A DNA stretch of 64,000 nucleotides from Bremia lactucae (GCF_004359215.1 NC_090616.1:2272813-2336812); one strand, 5' to 3'. Positions 40,750 to 52,555 are shown, numbered from the stretch's first letter. Notes: a model not told the origin generated them from the letters alone. Made by a program: numbers and translations.

Positions 40750-42735
40750 GACTATTTCGTGGATCTTTCCTTCCTTTAATTCGGCAAGGAACAGATCCCA
40801 CGACATCTCCGGGAGATTTACTATCTCCTCGGCAGATTTAAAGACTTACCGGAGCACCTCAACTGAGAATGCCTCCGCAATTTCGTCTTTGACGGCCTCG
40901 AACATCTCGTTCGAAGGCCCGTCCTCTTTATTAGAGACTGATATAAAGGTCACTCGTTGAGACAAGCCTTTGATCGTCCTAATCTGTCGGGTACTCGCTC
41001 TTCGAGTTACCACGACCTTTTTCTGGGAAGCAGGTGCCGTTGCACTCCTAACTAACTCAACCCATCCAGCCGCACTATGCTCTTGGCACTGTGTCGGTTT
41101 ATGCGACGCTTGACTTCCCGCCAGCTCGCCGTCTACTGCCACAGGCTCTCGGCTCTGTGCAGGACATTCGGACACATGACTACTTGTCATTGCCCTTTTC
41201 ACTACCCCAGTCTCCACGAGATGGGTAGTAATTGGTGACGTTTGACATCCCGTCAACGCACCCTCAACTGTGTTCGACACGACATCAGTTGCATACGCCT
41301 CTCGCAGGAGCACATCCTTTCCGGTGTCCTGCGTAGAGTTCGCAACTGTGCGTGTACGCCAGTCTATCCATGGTTGGTACTTTGCCAACCATGGCATGCC
41401 TAGGATGAGGTCATACGGACTCTCCATACCTAGCACTGTGAACTTCTCTTTACAAGAGAAGTCACTAAAGCTGAAGGCGAGTTCTACCTGAACTCCCTCA
41501 GACTTAACGAGCGCGCCGTTCGCTAAACGAACGGTCGCCTCTTCTCGCTTGCCATCCTGGCAAAGCGACTCAAACATCGCCGGTCTCTTTCTTAGAGCCG
41601 CGAGTTTCACAAAATTTTGTGATGCACCCGAATCCACTAGGAGGGTCATCACCTGGTCATAGCCTCTTACATGAGCGCTATAGACCAGCAGGGTTGAGGT
41701 CCGAAATTTCGAGACCTCAGGGACTATGCTACCCATTTGTTCNGACTATTTCGTGGATCTTTCCTTCCTTTAATTCGGCAAGGAACAGATCCCACGACAT
41801 CTCCGGGAGATTTACTATCTCCTCGGCAGATTTAAAGACTTGCCGGAGCACCTCAACTGAGGATGCCTCCGCAATTTCGTCTTTGACGGCCTCGAACACC
41901 TCGTTCGAAGGCCCGTCCTCTTCATTAGAGACTGATCCAAAGGTCACTCGTTTAGACGTGCCTTTGATCGTCCTAATCTGTCGGGTACTCGTTCTTCGAG
42001 TCACCACGACCTTTTTCTGGGAAGCGGGTGCCGTTGCACTCCTGGCTAACGCACCCCTTCCAACCGCACCAGGCTCTTGGCACTGTGCCGGTTTATGCGA
42101 CGCATGACTTCTTGTCAGCTCGCCGTCTACTGCCACAGGCTCTCGGCTCTGTGCAGGACATTCGGACGCATGACTACTTGTCATCGTCCTATTCACTACC
42201 TCAGTCTCCACGAGCTGGGTAGGAATTGGTGACGTTTGACATCCCGTCAACGCACCCTCAACTGTGTTCGACACGACATCAGTTGCATACGCCTCTCGCA
42301 GGAGCACATCCTTTCCGGTGTCCTGCGTAGAGTTCGCAACTGTGCGTGTACGCCAGTCTATCCATGGTTGGTACTTTGCCAACCATGGCATGCCTAGGAT
42401 GAGGTCATACGGACTCTCCATTCCTAGCACTGTGAACTTCTCTTTACAAGAGAAGTCACTAAAGCTGAAGGCGAGTTCTACCTGAACTCCCTCAGACTTA
42501 ACGAGCGCGCCGTTCGCTAAACGAACGGTCGCCTCTTCTCGCTTGCCATCCTGGCAAAGCGACTCAAACATCGCCGGTCTCTTTCTTAGAGCCGCGAGTT
42601 TCACAAAATTTTGTGATGCACCCGAATCCACTAGGAGGGTCATCACCTGGTCATAGCCTCTTACATGAGCGCTATAGACCAGCAGGGTTGAGGTCCGAAA
42701 TTTCGAGACCTCAGGGACTATGCTACCCATTTGTT
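40750..42735 (-). repeat. 993-bp direct duplication split by an N
   Basis: 40750-41742 and 41744-42735 are direct copies with a few percent differences, concentrated in 40900-41200 versus 41900-42190. The N at 41743 sits exactly at the junction. Confidence 0.85.
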
Positions 42736-42739
42736 CCAC
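41744..42739 (-). CDS. Retropepsin and linker, family F
   Basis: The frame has VDSGASQNFV, the aspartic protease active site, LANGALVKSEGVQVELAF, and DLILGMPWLAKYQPWIDW, the flap and C-terminal blocks. A Ser/Thr-rich linker and a helical segment (MSWDLFLAELKEGKIHEIV) follow and end at the N. The duplicate copy at 41736-40846 has the same active site. Protease would cut the Gag-Pol polyprotein. Confidence 0.85.
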
Positions 42740-42792
42740 AACTCTGAACTTAGGGGTAGCTTCAGAGTCCGCGTCAGTAGGGCATCCCGCCC

Positions 42793-43239
42793 CTACTGTG
42801 CTCCTGCATTTCTCGACCCCTCAGTGGTCGATGCAGAACTCATGCGTCTCGCACGCTTGTTCTTGCCACCGCGTTTTGGAAAGGGATTCCTCTTGCTGGG
42901 CGTCTTCGCCCCAGCAGAGACCATGGCATAGCAGCGAGCCATCATTTGGCCGCGCTTGCCGCATTTATAACAGACCACGTCTGCATTGCCCAACTCCATA
43001 GGAGTGGCATCTGACCTCTCGGCCGACGGCTTATACCAAGCTGTCGCCGAGGCACTGCTATAGGAATGCTCCTCAACAAAGGCAATTTGGATTGCCTCTT
43101 CCATCGTCGACGGCACCTTTCTGAAAAGAGCCTGTCGCGATGGGTCATGCCGTAGTCCGTTCATAAATGTGGGCACCTTTATGTGCTTTGGAATCGGACC
43201 TACGGTTTTGGACGCCAACAGCGAGCGCATCTCTTGCAC
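42793..43239 (-). CDS. Gag C-terminal half with CCHC zinc knuckle, family F
   Basis: It encodes PTFMNGLRHDPSRQALF, then MEEAIQIAFVEEHSYSSASATAW and CYKCGKRGQMMARC, an intact CX2C...C knuckle apart from Gln-Met spacing at the His position (the usual CX2CX4HX4C His is not clear). A basic tail follows. It continues from the frame 43860-43315. Confidence 0.8.
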   Translation of the reverse strand: MQEMRSLLASKTVGPIPKHIKVPTFMNGLRHDPSRQALFRKVPSTMEEAIQIAFVEEHSYSSASATAWYKPSAERSDATPMELGNADVVCYKCGKRGQMMARCYAMVSAGAKTPSKRNPFPKRGGKNKRARRMSSASTTEGSRNAGAQ

Positions 43240-43314
43240 ATACTCTTGCAGAGATCGCTTCGCCTGTCGCGCTCCAAAGAAGCGCGCCTAAAGCAACACT
43301 TCGTTGTTCGGCGG

Positions 43315-43860
43315 CTAGAACATGGCGCGAATCTTTTCTTTTAAGATCGACCATGTAGGGAACGCCTTTCTGTCCTCCATAAGCGCCGAGTAAGCCCACT
43401 CTAAGGCCTTACCGCGCAGATGCGACATGGCGTACGACACCATCCGGCTGTCGTCCTCGATGAGCTGGGCGACACCGCAATGCTCCACGGCTAAAAGCCA
43501 GTGGACAATCGTGTGCGCCGCAGTTCCATCGAACTTGGGCGGGTCCATCCGAATGGGCCTCGGCTGATGCGGCCGGGCAGAGAGCATCTCAACAGTCCTG
43601 TTGAGAGCCTCGCTCCGAGCCTGCTCATGCCTCAGCTCATCCTGAGTCTGAGTGACGGACTCCGCCGCAGCATGGCCTTGTGCTCTCTCGTACCATTCCA
43701 GCCTCGTGTTAGCACGGAAGAAATCGTCAATGACGTCACACTGCTCCCTTGGTAAAGACCATTGTCTTGTGACACAGTATTTGGTTCCTAGAACTAAGTC
43801 AATTTCATGACGAACACTTCTATCCGGAGGTAAAACAGATGGTGGGTTATTACAAACCAC
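43315..43860 (-). CDS. Chimeric frame: family A RT start fused to family F gag
   Basis: Residues 1-57 (VLPPDRSVRHEIDL...LPREQCDVIDDFF) match the family A RT N-terminus at 50976-50800. After YER at about 43689 the sequence becomes family F gag, with a helical segment (TQDELRHEQARSEALNRTVEML) and the gag domain HWLLAVEHCGVAQLIEDDSRMV. The open frame crosses the junction by chance. Confidence 0.85.
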   Translation of the reverse strand: MVCNNPPSVLPPDRSVRHEIDLVLGTKYCVTRQWSLPREQCDVIDDFFRANTRLEWYERAQGHAAAESVTQTQDELRHEQARSEALNRTVEMLSARPHQPRPIRMDPPKFDGTAAHTIVHWLLAVEHCGVAQLIEDDSRMVSYAMSHLRGKALEWAYSALMEDRKAFPTWSILKEKIRAMF

Positions 43861-43872
43861 ATCTTGAAATTC

Positions 43873-45300
43873 CTAAATTAAGGAATAAAAGGGATCCGTA
43901 GGATCTTTAAGGATCGATGACCCATTTCGCGCACTAAGTGCAGCTTTTGTGTCATCCAGGACAGCTTCGTCGAGAAGTGAAGATGAGTTTAACTCAACCA
44001 TAGGTCGAATGACCAACATTTCAGATAAGTCACCAGCTTTTAAGGCTTGACCGCACTCATCAATAGACATTTTGTCTAACTCTAAAAGAGCATGTAACGA
44101 GGGGATTGCCACAAGGCTAACTTCCCCCTTAATGTTACCGGTTACGCCATTTACAAGCGTATGTACTTGCTCACTCGTATCACTTTGTGAGGGTATACAC
44201 GCTTCGTGTCCACCCTGTCTTGCAGTGGAGACAATACGCCTCTTAGAGGCCGGAATATTTACGTCTCCGGGTTTTCCAACCTGTATCGGTTCTATACAAG
44301 ACATGGTGTCTAATTTGACATCCGACAAGGAGTTAGGTAACTCAAATTCCTTATCGAGCGAACGTTTACGTGTCGCTTCACGTGCATTAGGAGGGTTTGA
44401 CCCAAAATGCCCTGGCGAACTGCCAATAGTGTCACTATTGACACTCAGTATGGTGCCACCTCGGCCGACCACACTCGGTGGACTTAGTAGTGACACTCCA
44501 CGTATCTCAAGGATATTGCACCATAGAGGTCCTGGCGAACCGCCACCAGTGTCAGTACTGACACTCAGTATGACGCCACCTCGGCCGACCATACTCGGTG
44601 GACTTAGACGTGCCACTCCACGTATCTCAGGGATATTGCACCCTTGATGATTCGGCCTTAGGCCAACAATGCTTTCAGCATTTAGTGAATCGTTATTATA
44701 ACGAGTGTCACTCGACGGAGTACGTGCCGTTCCACTTATTTCTGCTGAGTCGGGCTCAGAACTAATGTTTTTAACATTAGAGTTTATTAAATCAGACATG
44801 CGAATGTCTAAAACACTGACAGACTCATTCAATGATCCGCGCCAATAGCGCTTTTGTTGCCGAGCAAAGGTGGGTTCATGACTCTCCAAAACTTTGCTAG
44901 GAATAATGCGCGCGGCGCCTAAGGTCTTAGACCTCCAATTGATCCATGGCTCATGGTGTTTTAACCAGGCCATACCAAGGATAAGATCATATCTCGAACC
45001 CAAATCAAGGACGAGACAGCGTTTCATACTGTCAAAGTCCAGAAACTTTATACCTAAGTTCAATGGAACTTTGGGAACAGTGACATGAGTTCCAGTCGCT
45101 AAGCGAACAGTGATTGTATCACCTTCATGCGCTCTAAGCGCCTCAACGTATTGTTGAGTTCCTTCAAGGGAAAGGCGTCGAGCATAATTGCAAGACGCTC
45201 CTGAGTCGATAAAAATTGACCACGGCTTATCAAATCCTTTTACAGTCGCTTGAAAGACTAGCAAGCCAGGCTTGTACTCTCGCCCCGTGCCATTGAGCAC
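43873..45300 (-). CDS. Retropepsin plus linker with 40-residue repeats, family A
   Basis: A 475-residue frame. The active site is [11 protein letters not shown] (residue ~31); [20 protein letters not shown] is at about 104-123. The linker contains two 40-residue repeats ([20 protein letters not shown], then GGVILSVS and SPGP) encoded by a 120-bp minisatellite (44400-44645). The frame is intact here but broken in the sister copy. Confidence 0.85.
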   Translation of the reverse strand: MLNGTGREYKPGLLVFQATVKGFDKPWSIFIDSGASCNYARRLSLEGTQQYVEALRAHEGDTITVRLATGTHVTVPKVPLNLGIKFLDFDSMKRCLVLDLGSRYDLILGMAWLKHHEPWINWRSKTLGAARIIPSKVLESHEPTFARQQKRYWRGSLNESVSVLDIRMSDLINSNVKNISSEPDSAEISGTARTPSSDTRYNNDSLNAESIVGLRPNHQGCNIPEIRGVARLSPPSMVGRGGVILSVSTDTGGGSPGPLWCNILEIRGVSLLSPPSVVGRGGTILSVNSDTIGSSPGHFGSNPPNAREATRKRSLDKEFELPNSLSDVKLDTMSCIEPIQVGKPGDVNIPASKRRIVSTARQGGHEACIPSQSDTSEQVHTLVNGVTGNIKGEVSLVAIPSLHALLELDKMSIDECGQALKAGDLSEMLVIRPMVELNSSSLLDEAVLDDTKAALSARNGSSILKDPTDPFYSLI

Positions 45301-45321
45301 CGAGCTAATCGGTGCTAGGTT

Positions 45322-46408
45322 CTATTTTTTCTCACCTCTTTGAGGTTCAACAGAGCCTAGGGCTTCCCCAGTAGGGCGCCCCGCACCTACTGGGTATCGA
45401 CGTTTTCCCGCAGCGTACCAGATCTCTGGTATAAGTCGGAGTTGGAGCTCTTTCGAGCTTAACGCGAATTTCGAAGAGAGCAGGCAAGACGCAAATGTTT
45501 CGTGCTTCCGCACATACAACATCTATGGATGGTCTTATGCTGCTCCACAGCTTGAAGAGCCTCTTTTCCTTCCTCAACGAGGCTCATATCCATAGGTTTC
45601 GCTGTATTAGACGGAACTCATGTGCTCGAAGAGCTTGTTCGGTAAACAGGCGTGCTAGCGCGAGCAGACTTAAAGGCAAACTCGGCGCGTAGCGCTATGG
45701 CAACTGCCTCTTCGAACGTAGCCGGATGAGATCGGAACAATTCCGTCCGGGCAACGCCCTCATTGAGAGCCTCATAGAGATGGTACTACAATTGCTTCTT
45801 GTACCGGGTCTTGATGCATAGATGCAATGAGAGTTCTCAACTCCTGGACAAAGTCCCCTAGAGTTCTTATATCCTGTCGAGTCGCTAGGAGCCGTGCTCG
45901 CATGCAAAAAGCCTGATCAGGCGGAGCATACATGCTCGTCATTTGCTGTTTCAGCGAATCCCATGAGGGGATAGCGTCGTTAATGGACGTGCTGCACGAT
46001 AGTGCCCACTCCATGGCTCTACCTCCAAGTTTGAAAATGGCTATAGCAACCTTATGCCGTTCTGTTAAGAACAAGGCGGAATCAATGGACATTTCCATTA
46101 TCTTAATACAAAAAGGAAGATTTCCCCCCTCTTTTCCCTCAAATATTTTCACATTTACAGTTAGAGCGCGAGCCCTCGGCTCTGAGCCAGGTACAGAGAT
46201 GTACCGGGTTGGCATAGATGCCGCTAAATGGTCCTGTACCTGACCGATCAGGGAGGCTTCGTACCGCATGAAGGCTTCAAGCCTTGCATCTGCCAGGGAC
46301 CTCTGGTCCCTGGCAGATAATAAATTCCACGTGCTCAAGCCCGAATAAGGCTTTGAGCTTGTCATAAGCGGCGCGTTGCGCTTCTGACAATTCCGGAACC
46401 TCTTCCAT
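45322..46408 (-). pseudogene. Gag, family A (truncated tandem copy)
   Basis: The longest frame (46365-45772, 197 aa) has RLEAFMRYEASLIGQVQDHLAASMPTRYI, FEGKEGGNLPFCIKIMEMSID and HKVAIAIFKLGGRAMEWAL, the gag matrix/capsid-like region. An ATG at 46408 in another frame (MEEVPELSEAQRAAYDKLKA) looks like the original start, so a frameshift separates them. The zinc-knuckle part at 45600-45480 (CMCGSTKHLR) is in yet another frame. Confidence 0.75.
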
Positions 46409-46468
46409 TTTCGTGAGAAATTAGTATTTTAAAGACTCAGGCGTAAATTGACTACAAGTGCTACCAGG

Positions 46469-46940
46469 TATAGCGGAGCTACCTCGCTCCTAAAGTCAGA
46501 GGAAGACTTTCAGACTCAGAGAGTCACTTTGGTCTTTTGACCTAATGGGTTTAACAACTCATGGAGTCGTACAAGCTATTAAAGCTTAAGGAATCCTAGT
46601 TCCAGGGATTCAGGGGATCGTAGAATTAAGTGGCAATTCGTGCCCAAGAGGATATACCTTAGAAAGGCTTCTATCTCTTACAGATCAATGCGCAAGCCTT
46701 AGGAAGGCACTTAACGCTTTAAGATCAAAAGAAAACTGTACTTTATTTAATTATTTAAATCTAAAAACCTTACCCTAGCTAATTAGAATAGATTCTGGCC
46801 GCCAGTTTATATCTGGCGGCGACCACATTTATTACTCATAATAAATGGGATTTAAGTAACTAACTATTTTAGAATTAGATAATAGGGTTAAAAAAATGTA
46901 CCACAACAACGGTTCTCCAACCGATGTGTGCCCCATTACC
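46469..46940 (-). repeat. LTR of family A, shared by two tandem elements
   Basis: Ends are worn (TATA for TGTA at the low end; TTACC for TTACA at the high end). On its high side is a C-run (46941-46949), the polypurine tract of the full element; on its low side is the primer-binding site (46448-46466) of the truncated element. Confidence 0.9.
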
Positions 46941-46949
46941 CCCCCCCCC
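46941..46949 (-). other. Polypurine tract
   Basis: A run of G on the minus strand directly before the 3' LTR, matching the GGGGAGGG before the LTR at 2444. Confidence 0.7.
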
Positions 46950-46980
46950 ATCAGACTGTTGACACCGAGTGACAACATTC

Positions 46981-47923
46981 GCTACATTTCATCTTTGAGG
47001 TTGGAACCTAAACAGCTAACCGTTTGGTTGTGTTTTCAATTCCTTTGTCTAATGACAATCAAGCGTGAGTCACAGACTCTGAGCACCTTCCTCGACGATG
47101 AGGGAACGGTGGACTTTAAAAGTCACTCTCAATCAGAGGAGGAGGAAAAAGAGCGGCGTTCGCTCACGCCTTCTCCTCCGGACGAACGTCGGCGAGCCCC
47201 GAATCCGTTTCCAGAAATGGTGCCGCTGATGTCTTAACTGCATTGAGCAGGACACGGGACCCTGAGTCCAACATCATTACGAATCCGCTCGATGAAGAGC
47301 AATAGCAGATAATCCTCATAGAGGAAAGAGCTCGTCGTCGAGCTGCCGAAATACGGAAAAGCTAAGGCTCATAGTGAATATAGATTCACTCCGCTTAGTG
47401 CGGACGAGCGCCTCAAAGAGATAGCGGGTCATAGCTTAGCCATCTGGATCTGTGCTGACCCAGCGAGGACGCCGGAGGAGATCGCTGCTCGCGACGCTCT
47501 TCATGAGCAATACCTTACGCCGAAGGTAATGACGCGAAGCCAGTATCTGACGCGTTTACGTGATCAAGCCCGTGGGGCTTCGGGGACATCCATGAGGGAA
47601 TTCCGATCGTTTTGTTTCCGAACGAAACAAGGACTGAAAACGAAGTCTCATTTGAGAAATGGGTTCACCGAGCCCGCAAACTCCGTAATATCTGGAATAT
47701 CAGAGAGTCTGCGGGTAGAGGTGATGTTCGTTTGGAACGGAAGCTTCGCTTCGACTTTGCTGAGCTTAAGGCCAAAGGCCAGTTACGGCATTTATGCCAC
47801 AAAACGAAGAAAGGCCTAGCCAAAATTTCAGTGCTTCGGTTGACCGTACAACCAAGGATCGAAGCCGCACTGAGGCTAAAGATCCACCCAATCCCACGTT
47901 TAGTGGTGGGAAGCGTCGTTTGA
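46981..47923 (+). pseudogene. Antisense ORF of family A, second copy, frameshifted
   Basis: N-terminal block TIKRESQTLSTFLDDEGTVDF and SQSEEEEKERRSLTPSPPDERR (to 47237), then YRFTPLSADERLKEIAGHSLAIWI and MTRSQYLTRLRDQARG around 47390-47570, then RKLRNIWNIRESAGRGDVRLE and a basic C-terminus to 47923. It corresponds to 2389-1616 with several frameshifts. It overlaps the chromodomain end convergently. Confidence 0.55.
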
Positions 47924-48157
47924 CGCGAGCTGACCCTGAGCTTGGCGCTTAAAAACGTCAACGGCGTACGGGCAATCTTGCCGAAGAGGTACTTCGAACT
48001 CCCAAGAGTTTTCAGAAGAGGAGTACCCTAGCCACTTCACCAGATACTGGTATTGACCCTCATGACGACGTCGCTTTAAAAGTTTCTCCACATGAAACTG
48101 AAGGCTCCCCCGCGCATCAAGCAGCGCGGGAGGGGGCCGAACTTTCGGCGGAAGCAT
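47900..48157 (-). pseudogene. Chromodomain of family A
   Basis: The frame has FHVEKLLKRRRHEGQYQYLVKWLGYSSSENSWE, read in pieces, with the aromatic Tyr/Trp residues of a chromodomain. It continues the integrase tail 48399-48166. Confidence 0.85.
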
Positions 48158-48828
48158 TTGATGCTCTACGGCACGAGGTGCAACTTCTTCGTGAGGTTCT
48201 TGCTCGGGTTGAGAGCTCTTTTGAGGCGGTTCGGGACCGCCTTTGACGCTGGAGCGTCAGCAGCCTCGTTTATAGGGCCAGCTGGACATCCTGGTGAGGA
48301 TGCAGCAATCTGCGGCACGACCGCCTGTCTCGGCGCAAGCGCCTTCAAGTCCACGTGGGAAGGGTCCCGATATGGCTTAAGCAAGCCAACGTAAAACACT
48401 GGGTGTGTACGCAGCTTGCTGGGAGGTTTAGCGTATAAGCTAGGCCCTTCTTGGCCACGACCGGGCGCAATTTGGTCTTGAAGACCGCGGAAACCAAGTT
48501 GGTAGGTAGGTTTTTAGCGTTTGTAAAACTCGGTCTCCGACCATATAAGAATTTATACAGCTTCTGCCTTTGGCATCTGCTTGTTCTTTTTGTTTGTCTT
48601 GGCTATCAGCCATCGTATCCCTTACATGTCTTAAGACACTAAATCTTGTCGCGAGAAACTCGCTTACTTATTTCCGAACGGTAACAGAGCAGATATCAGC
48701 AAGCCTATCGGCCAATTCTCCCCCACCAAGCCCTGAACCACGCAATGGTATCGTTAGTGGAACGCGCAGGTGGGTAAGACCGTCTATATAGAACGGAGTA
48801 TAGCCTGTAGAGGCATGAACAGCATTAT

Positions 48829-49553
48829 TTAACGCATATTCCACAACTGGGAGAAGGAGCTCCAGCGCTTTGGTGTCGGAGCACACACGCTGCGTAAAAC
48901 GTCATCAATGACGCGATTGACACGTTCAGTTTGACCATCGGTCTGCGGATGGTCCGCAGTGGACATATCCAATCTGGTGCCAAGCACTCGGAAAATTGAT
49001 TTCCAGAATTTGCCCGTGAAACGGGGATCCCGATCAGAGACAATTGCCACTGGCAAACCGTGTTGTCGAAATACGCGATCGATAAACAGCTTAGCTGTAC
49101 ACTCTCCATCAATGAAATCAGGCACGGCCGCTAAGTTAGCCATTTTGCTCAAACGGTCAACAAAGACCACTATACCGGAGTTACCGGCTAATTTTTTCGG
49201 TAGCCCAAAAACAAAATTCATACTAATGGACTTTCAGCATCCGATGGGAACGGGAAGACTCGCCTCTGGCGCAGCAGCATGTGCCGAGGGTTTAACCCGT
49301 TGGCACGTTTCGCATGTGCGAACATACGTGCTGACCCATTTATAAAGTTTGGCCACCAATAACTCTGGCTGATAAAGCCGTAGGTCTTTTCTCTACCGAG
49401 ATGACCACCAAGGACAGTATCGCGTGCCTCATAGAGGATCCGGTACTTCAAATCCTCATCATGAGGAACAACGACACCCGTAGAGTCCGCGATGTCTGTG
49501 CAATAAAGCAACAGGTTGTTTTCGATAGAAAATCGATGTAACCTTGCACGCAA
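48829..49553 (-). pseudogene. Integrase of family A
   Basis: The zinc-binding region (GGHLGREKTYGFISQSYWWP) is followed by a frameshift before CETCQRV. The core frame 49221-48829 reads MNFVFGLPKK, where the first catalytic Asp is Asn (the copy at 249 has Asp), VAIVSDRDPRFTGKFW with the second Asp, and ADHPQTDGQTERVNRVIDD with the Glu. Confidence 0.88.
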
Positions 49554-49686
49554 ACGTGCCGGTCATTTAATACCCGAATCCGATTTATTTAAGGCTCGTA
49601 GCAGAGCTACACACTGTTCATCCTTGGCGTAAGCCGAACGGATTAATTCAGGAATAGGTGACGAGATAGTCGCTAAATGAGAAAGC

Positions 49687-50132
49687 TCATAATCCGGCCT
49701 GCGTGATAACGCATCGGCCAGCATTTTGCTTGCCGGGTTTATACTTCACCTCGAAGTTGTATTCCGCTAAAAAGGATAGCCATCTGACCATTCTCTGTGA
49801 GAGATGGGGCGACATAGTCGCCGTGCGTAATGACGCGTGATCTGTATAAATCACAAACGGCTTAGAGCCGAGCAGATGAACTCTGAATTTGATGAGAGCA
49901 TACTTCATAGCAAGTAACTCTTTGTCATGAACTGGGTAGTTCTTTTCCGCAGCTTTAAGCTGTCTAGACTCGAACGCAATAACACGTTCATGCCCCTCAA
50001 CATCTGTTTGTAACAGAGCACTGCCAATGGCAAAATCCGATGCTTCACAGACGACACCGAAAGGCCAATTTGGGTTTGGCAGTGCCAGAATCGGGGCATG
50101 GATAAGACTATCCTTAACTGCTCGAAAAGCAT
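49687..50132 (-). pseudogene. RNase H of family A
   Basis: The fragment FVIYTDHASLRTATM and RMVRWLSFLAEYNFEVKYKPGKQN identify the RNase H C-terminal half. The first half (50132-49905) is in another frame because of a frameshift near 49905. Confidence 0.85.
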
Positions 50133-50169
50133 TATTTTCGGTGCTAGTCCAGCACCATTCTGTATCCTT

Positions 50170-50976
50170 TTAAAGGAGATTAGATAACGGCCTAGCCATA
50201 TCAGCGTAATTTTCGCAATATTTGTGTAAATAATTGGCGAGACCCAACCACTTACGCAAATCCTGTTGGTTTTTAGGAACCGGCCAATCTACTATGGCTT
50301 TTACCTTAGTGGGATCCGCTCTAAGGCCTCGCTTTCCAATGAAGCATCCTAAAAATTGAATTTCGTCTGCGCCAAAAATGCATTTAGATGCATTGGCATA
50401 CAATTTGTTTGTGCGCATGCACTCGAGCACTGCTCGCAAATGGTCTAAATGGTTTTCCATATCCGACCGACCCTGCTCCGCACGACTATGGACAAAATGT
50501 CATCGAAATAAGTCTGTGCATAACCTCGATGAGGGCGAAACAGTTGCGTCACTAGACGATTAAATGTTGCCGGGGCGTTGGAAAGCCCTTGTGGCATGAC
50601 CAGCCACTCCCATAACATACCGCTTGGGATGCTAACCGCTGTAAGCGGAATATCACTAGCTCGCATGAGCAACTGGTAGTAACCATCGACTAAGTCCAAT
50701 GCACTGTACATTGTACATCCCACCAAGCATGCACAATGCGCCATTTACCATTTGGCTTTTTAACACAAAATGTCGGTGTCGAATGAGGAGATTTGCTTTT
50801 TCGTACCATTCCAGCCTCGTGCTTAGCACGGAAGAAATCATCAATGACGTCACACTGCTCCCTTGGTAAAGGCCATTGTCTTGTGACACAGTATTTGGTT
50901 CCCGGAACCAAGTCAATTTCATGACGAACACCTCTATCCGGAGGTAAAACAGATGGTGGGTTATTTTAGAAACCAC
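50170..50976 (-). pseudogene. Reverse transcriptase of family A
   Basis: Split over three frames: HEIDLVPGTKYCVTRQWPLPREQ and FCVKKPNGKWRIVHAW (50911-50700), YSALDLVDGYYQLLMRASDIPLTAV to YFDDIL with the intact YxDD (50744-50460), and LYANASKCIFGADEIQFLGCFIG to NYADMARPLSNLL (50460-50170). Confidence 0.88.
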
Positions 50977-51263
50977 ATCTTGGAATTCTTTAATTAAGGA
51001 ATAAAAGGGATCCGTAGGATCTTTAAGGATCGATGACCCATTTCGCGCACTAAGTGCAGCTTTTTGTCATCCAGGACAGCTTCGTCGAAGTGACGATGAG
51101 TTTAACTCAACCATAGGTCGAATGACCACCATTTCAGATAAGTCACCAGCTTATAACGCTCGACCGCACTCATCAATAGACATTTTGTCTAGCTCTAAAA
51201 GAGCTTGTAACGAGGGGATTGCCACAAGGCTAACTTCCCCCTCAATGTTACCAGTTACGCCAT

Positions 51264-52534
51264 TTACAAGCGTATGTACTTGCTCACTCGTATCACTTTT
51301 TGAGGGTATACACGCTTCGTGTCCACCCTGTCTTGGAGAGGGGAGACAATTCGCCTCTTAGAGGCCGGGACATTCACGTCCCCGGGTTTTCCAGCCTGTA
51401 TTGGTTCTATACAAGACATGGTGTCTAATTTGACATCCGACAAGGAGTTAGGTAACTCAACTTCCTTATCCAGCGAACGTTTACCTGTCGCTTCACGTGC
51501 ATTAGGAGGGTTTGACTTAAAATGCCCTGGCGAACTGCCAATAGTGTCACTATTGACACTCAGTATGGTGCCACCTCGGCCGACCACACTCGGTGGACTT
51601 AGACGTGCCACTCCACGTATCTCAGGATATTGCACCCTTGAGGTCCTGGCGAATCGCCAACAGTGTCACTACGGACACTCAGTATGATGCCACCTCGGCC
51701 GATCATACTCGGTGGACTTAGACGTGCCACTCCACGTATCTCAGGGATATTGCACCCTTGAGGTCCTGGCGAACCGCCAACAGTGTCACTACTGACACTC
51801 AGTATGATGCCACCTCGGCCGACCATACTCGGTGGACTTAGACGTGCCACTCCACGTATCTCAGGGATATTGCACCCTTGATGATTCGGCCTTAGGCCAA
51901 CAATGCTTTCAGCATTTAGTGAATCGTTATTATAACGAGTGTCACTCGACGGAGTACGTGCCGTTCCACTTATTTCTGCTGAGTCGGGCTCAGAACTAAT
52001 GTTTTTAACATTAGAGTTTATTAAATCAGACATGCGAATGTCTAAAACACTGACAGACTCATTCAATGATCCGCGCCAATAGCGCTTTTGTTGCCGAGCA
52101 AAGGTGGGTTCATGACTCTCCAAAACTTTGCTAGGAATAATGCGCGCGGCGCCTAAGGTCTTAGACCTCCAATTGATCCATGGCTCATGGTGTTTTAACC
52201 AGGCCATACCAAGGATAAGATCATATCTCGAACCCAAATCAAGGACGAGACAGCGTTTCATACTGTCAAAGTCCAGAAACTTTATACCTAAGTTCAATGG
52301 AACTTTGGGAACAGTGACATGAGTTCCAGTCGCTAAGCGAACAGTGATTGTATCACCTTCATGCGCTCTAAGCGCCTCAACGTATTGTTGAGTTCCTTCA
52401 AGGGAAAGGCGTCGAGCATAATTGCAAGACGCTCCTGAGTCGATAAAAATTGACCACGGCTTATCAAATCCTTTTACAGTCGCTTGAAAGACTAGCAAGC
52501 CAGGCTTGTACTCTCGCCCCGTGCCATTGAGCAC
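51264..52534 (-). pseudogene. Retropepsin and repeat linker, family A (frameshifted)
   Basis: Identical to 45300-44590 over the protease ([11 protein letters not shown]). The linker has three 120-bp units instead of two. In the third, one G is missing (CTCAGGATAT for CTCAGGGATAT at about 51622), which breaks the frame into 52534-51599 and 51635-51264. Confidence 0.88.
51521..51880. repeat. 120-bp minisatellite, three units
   Basis: Units begin near 51522, 51641 and 51761 (CCTGGCGAAC...CCACCTCGGCCGA...GGATATTGCACCC). The tandem copy at 44400-44645 has two units. Confidence 0.85.
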
Positions 52535-52555
52535 CGAGCTAATCGGTGCTAGGTT

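Larger units (their letters stand above)
39960..43689 (-). mobile_element. Gypsy family F element, best-preserved copy
   Basis: On minus: gag (43689-42793), protease and linker (42739-41744, duplicated at 41742-40750), and RT (40850-39960), cut by the Copia fragment. No LTRs are present; both ends are junctions with other elements. An ambiguous base N at 41743 separates two near-identical 993-bp segments. Confidence 0.8.
43690..46468 (-). mobile_element. Gypsy family A element, truncated, in tandem with the full copy
   Basis: On minus from the shared LTR at 46469-46940: primer-binding site, gag, protease with linker, and the first ~57 codons of RT, where the family F element begins. From about 44590 to 46850 it is essentially identical to 51824-54090 (offset 7234); beyond, toward RT, small differences and repeat-number changes appear. 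Confidence 0.85.

Noticed and set aside
46941..46951. C-run as a possible assembly gap or low-quality stretch
   Set aside because: It sits exactly where a polypurine tract is expected next to the 3' LTR, and the equivalent GGGGAGGG is seen at 2436-2443.
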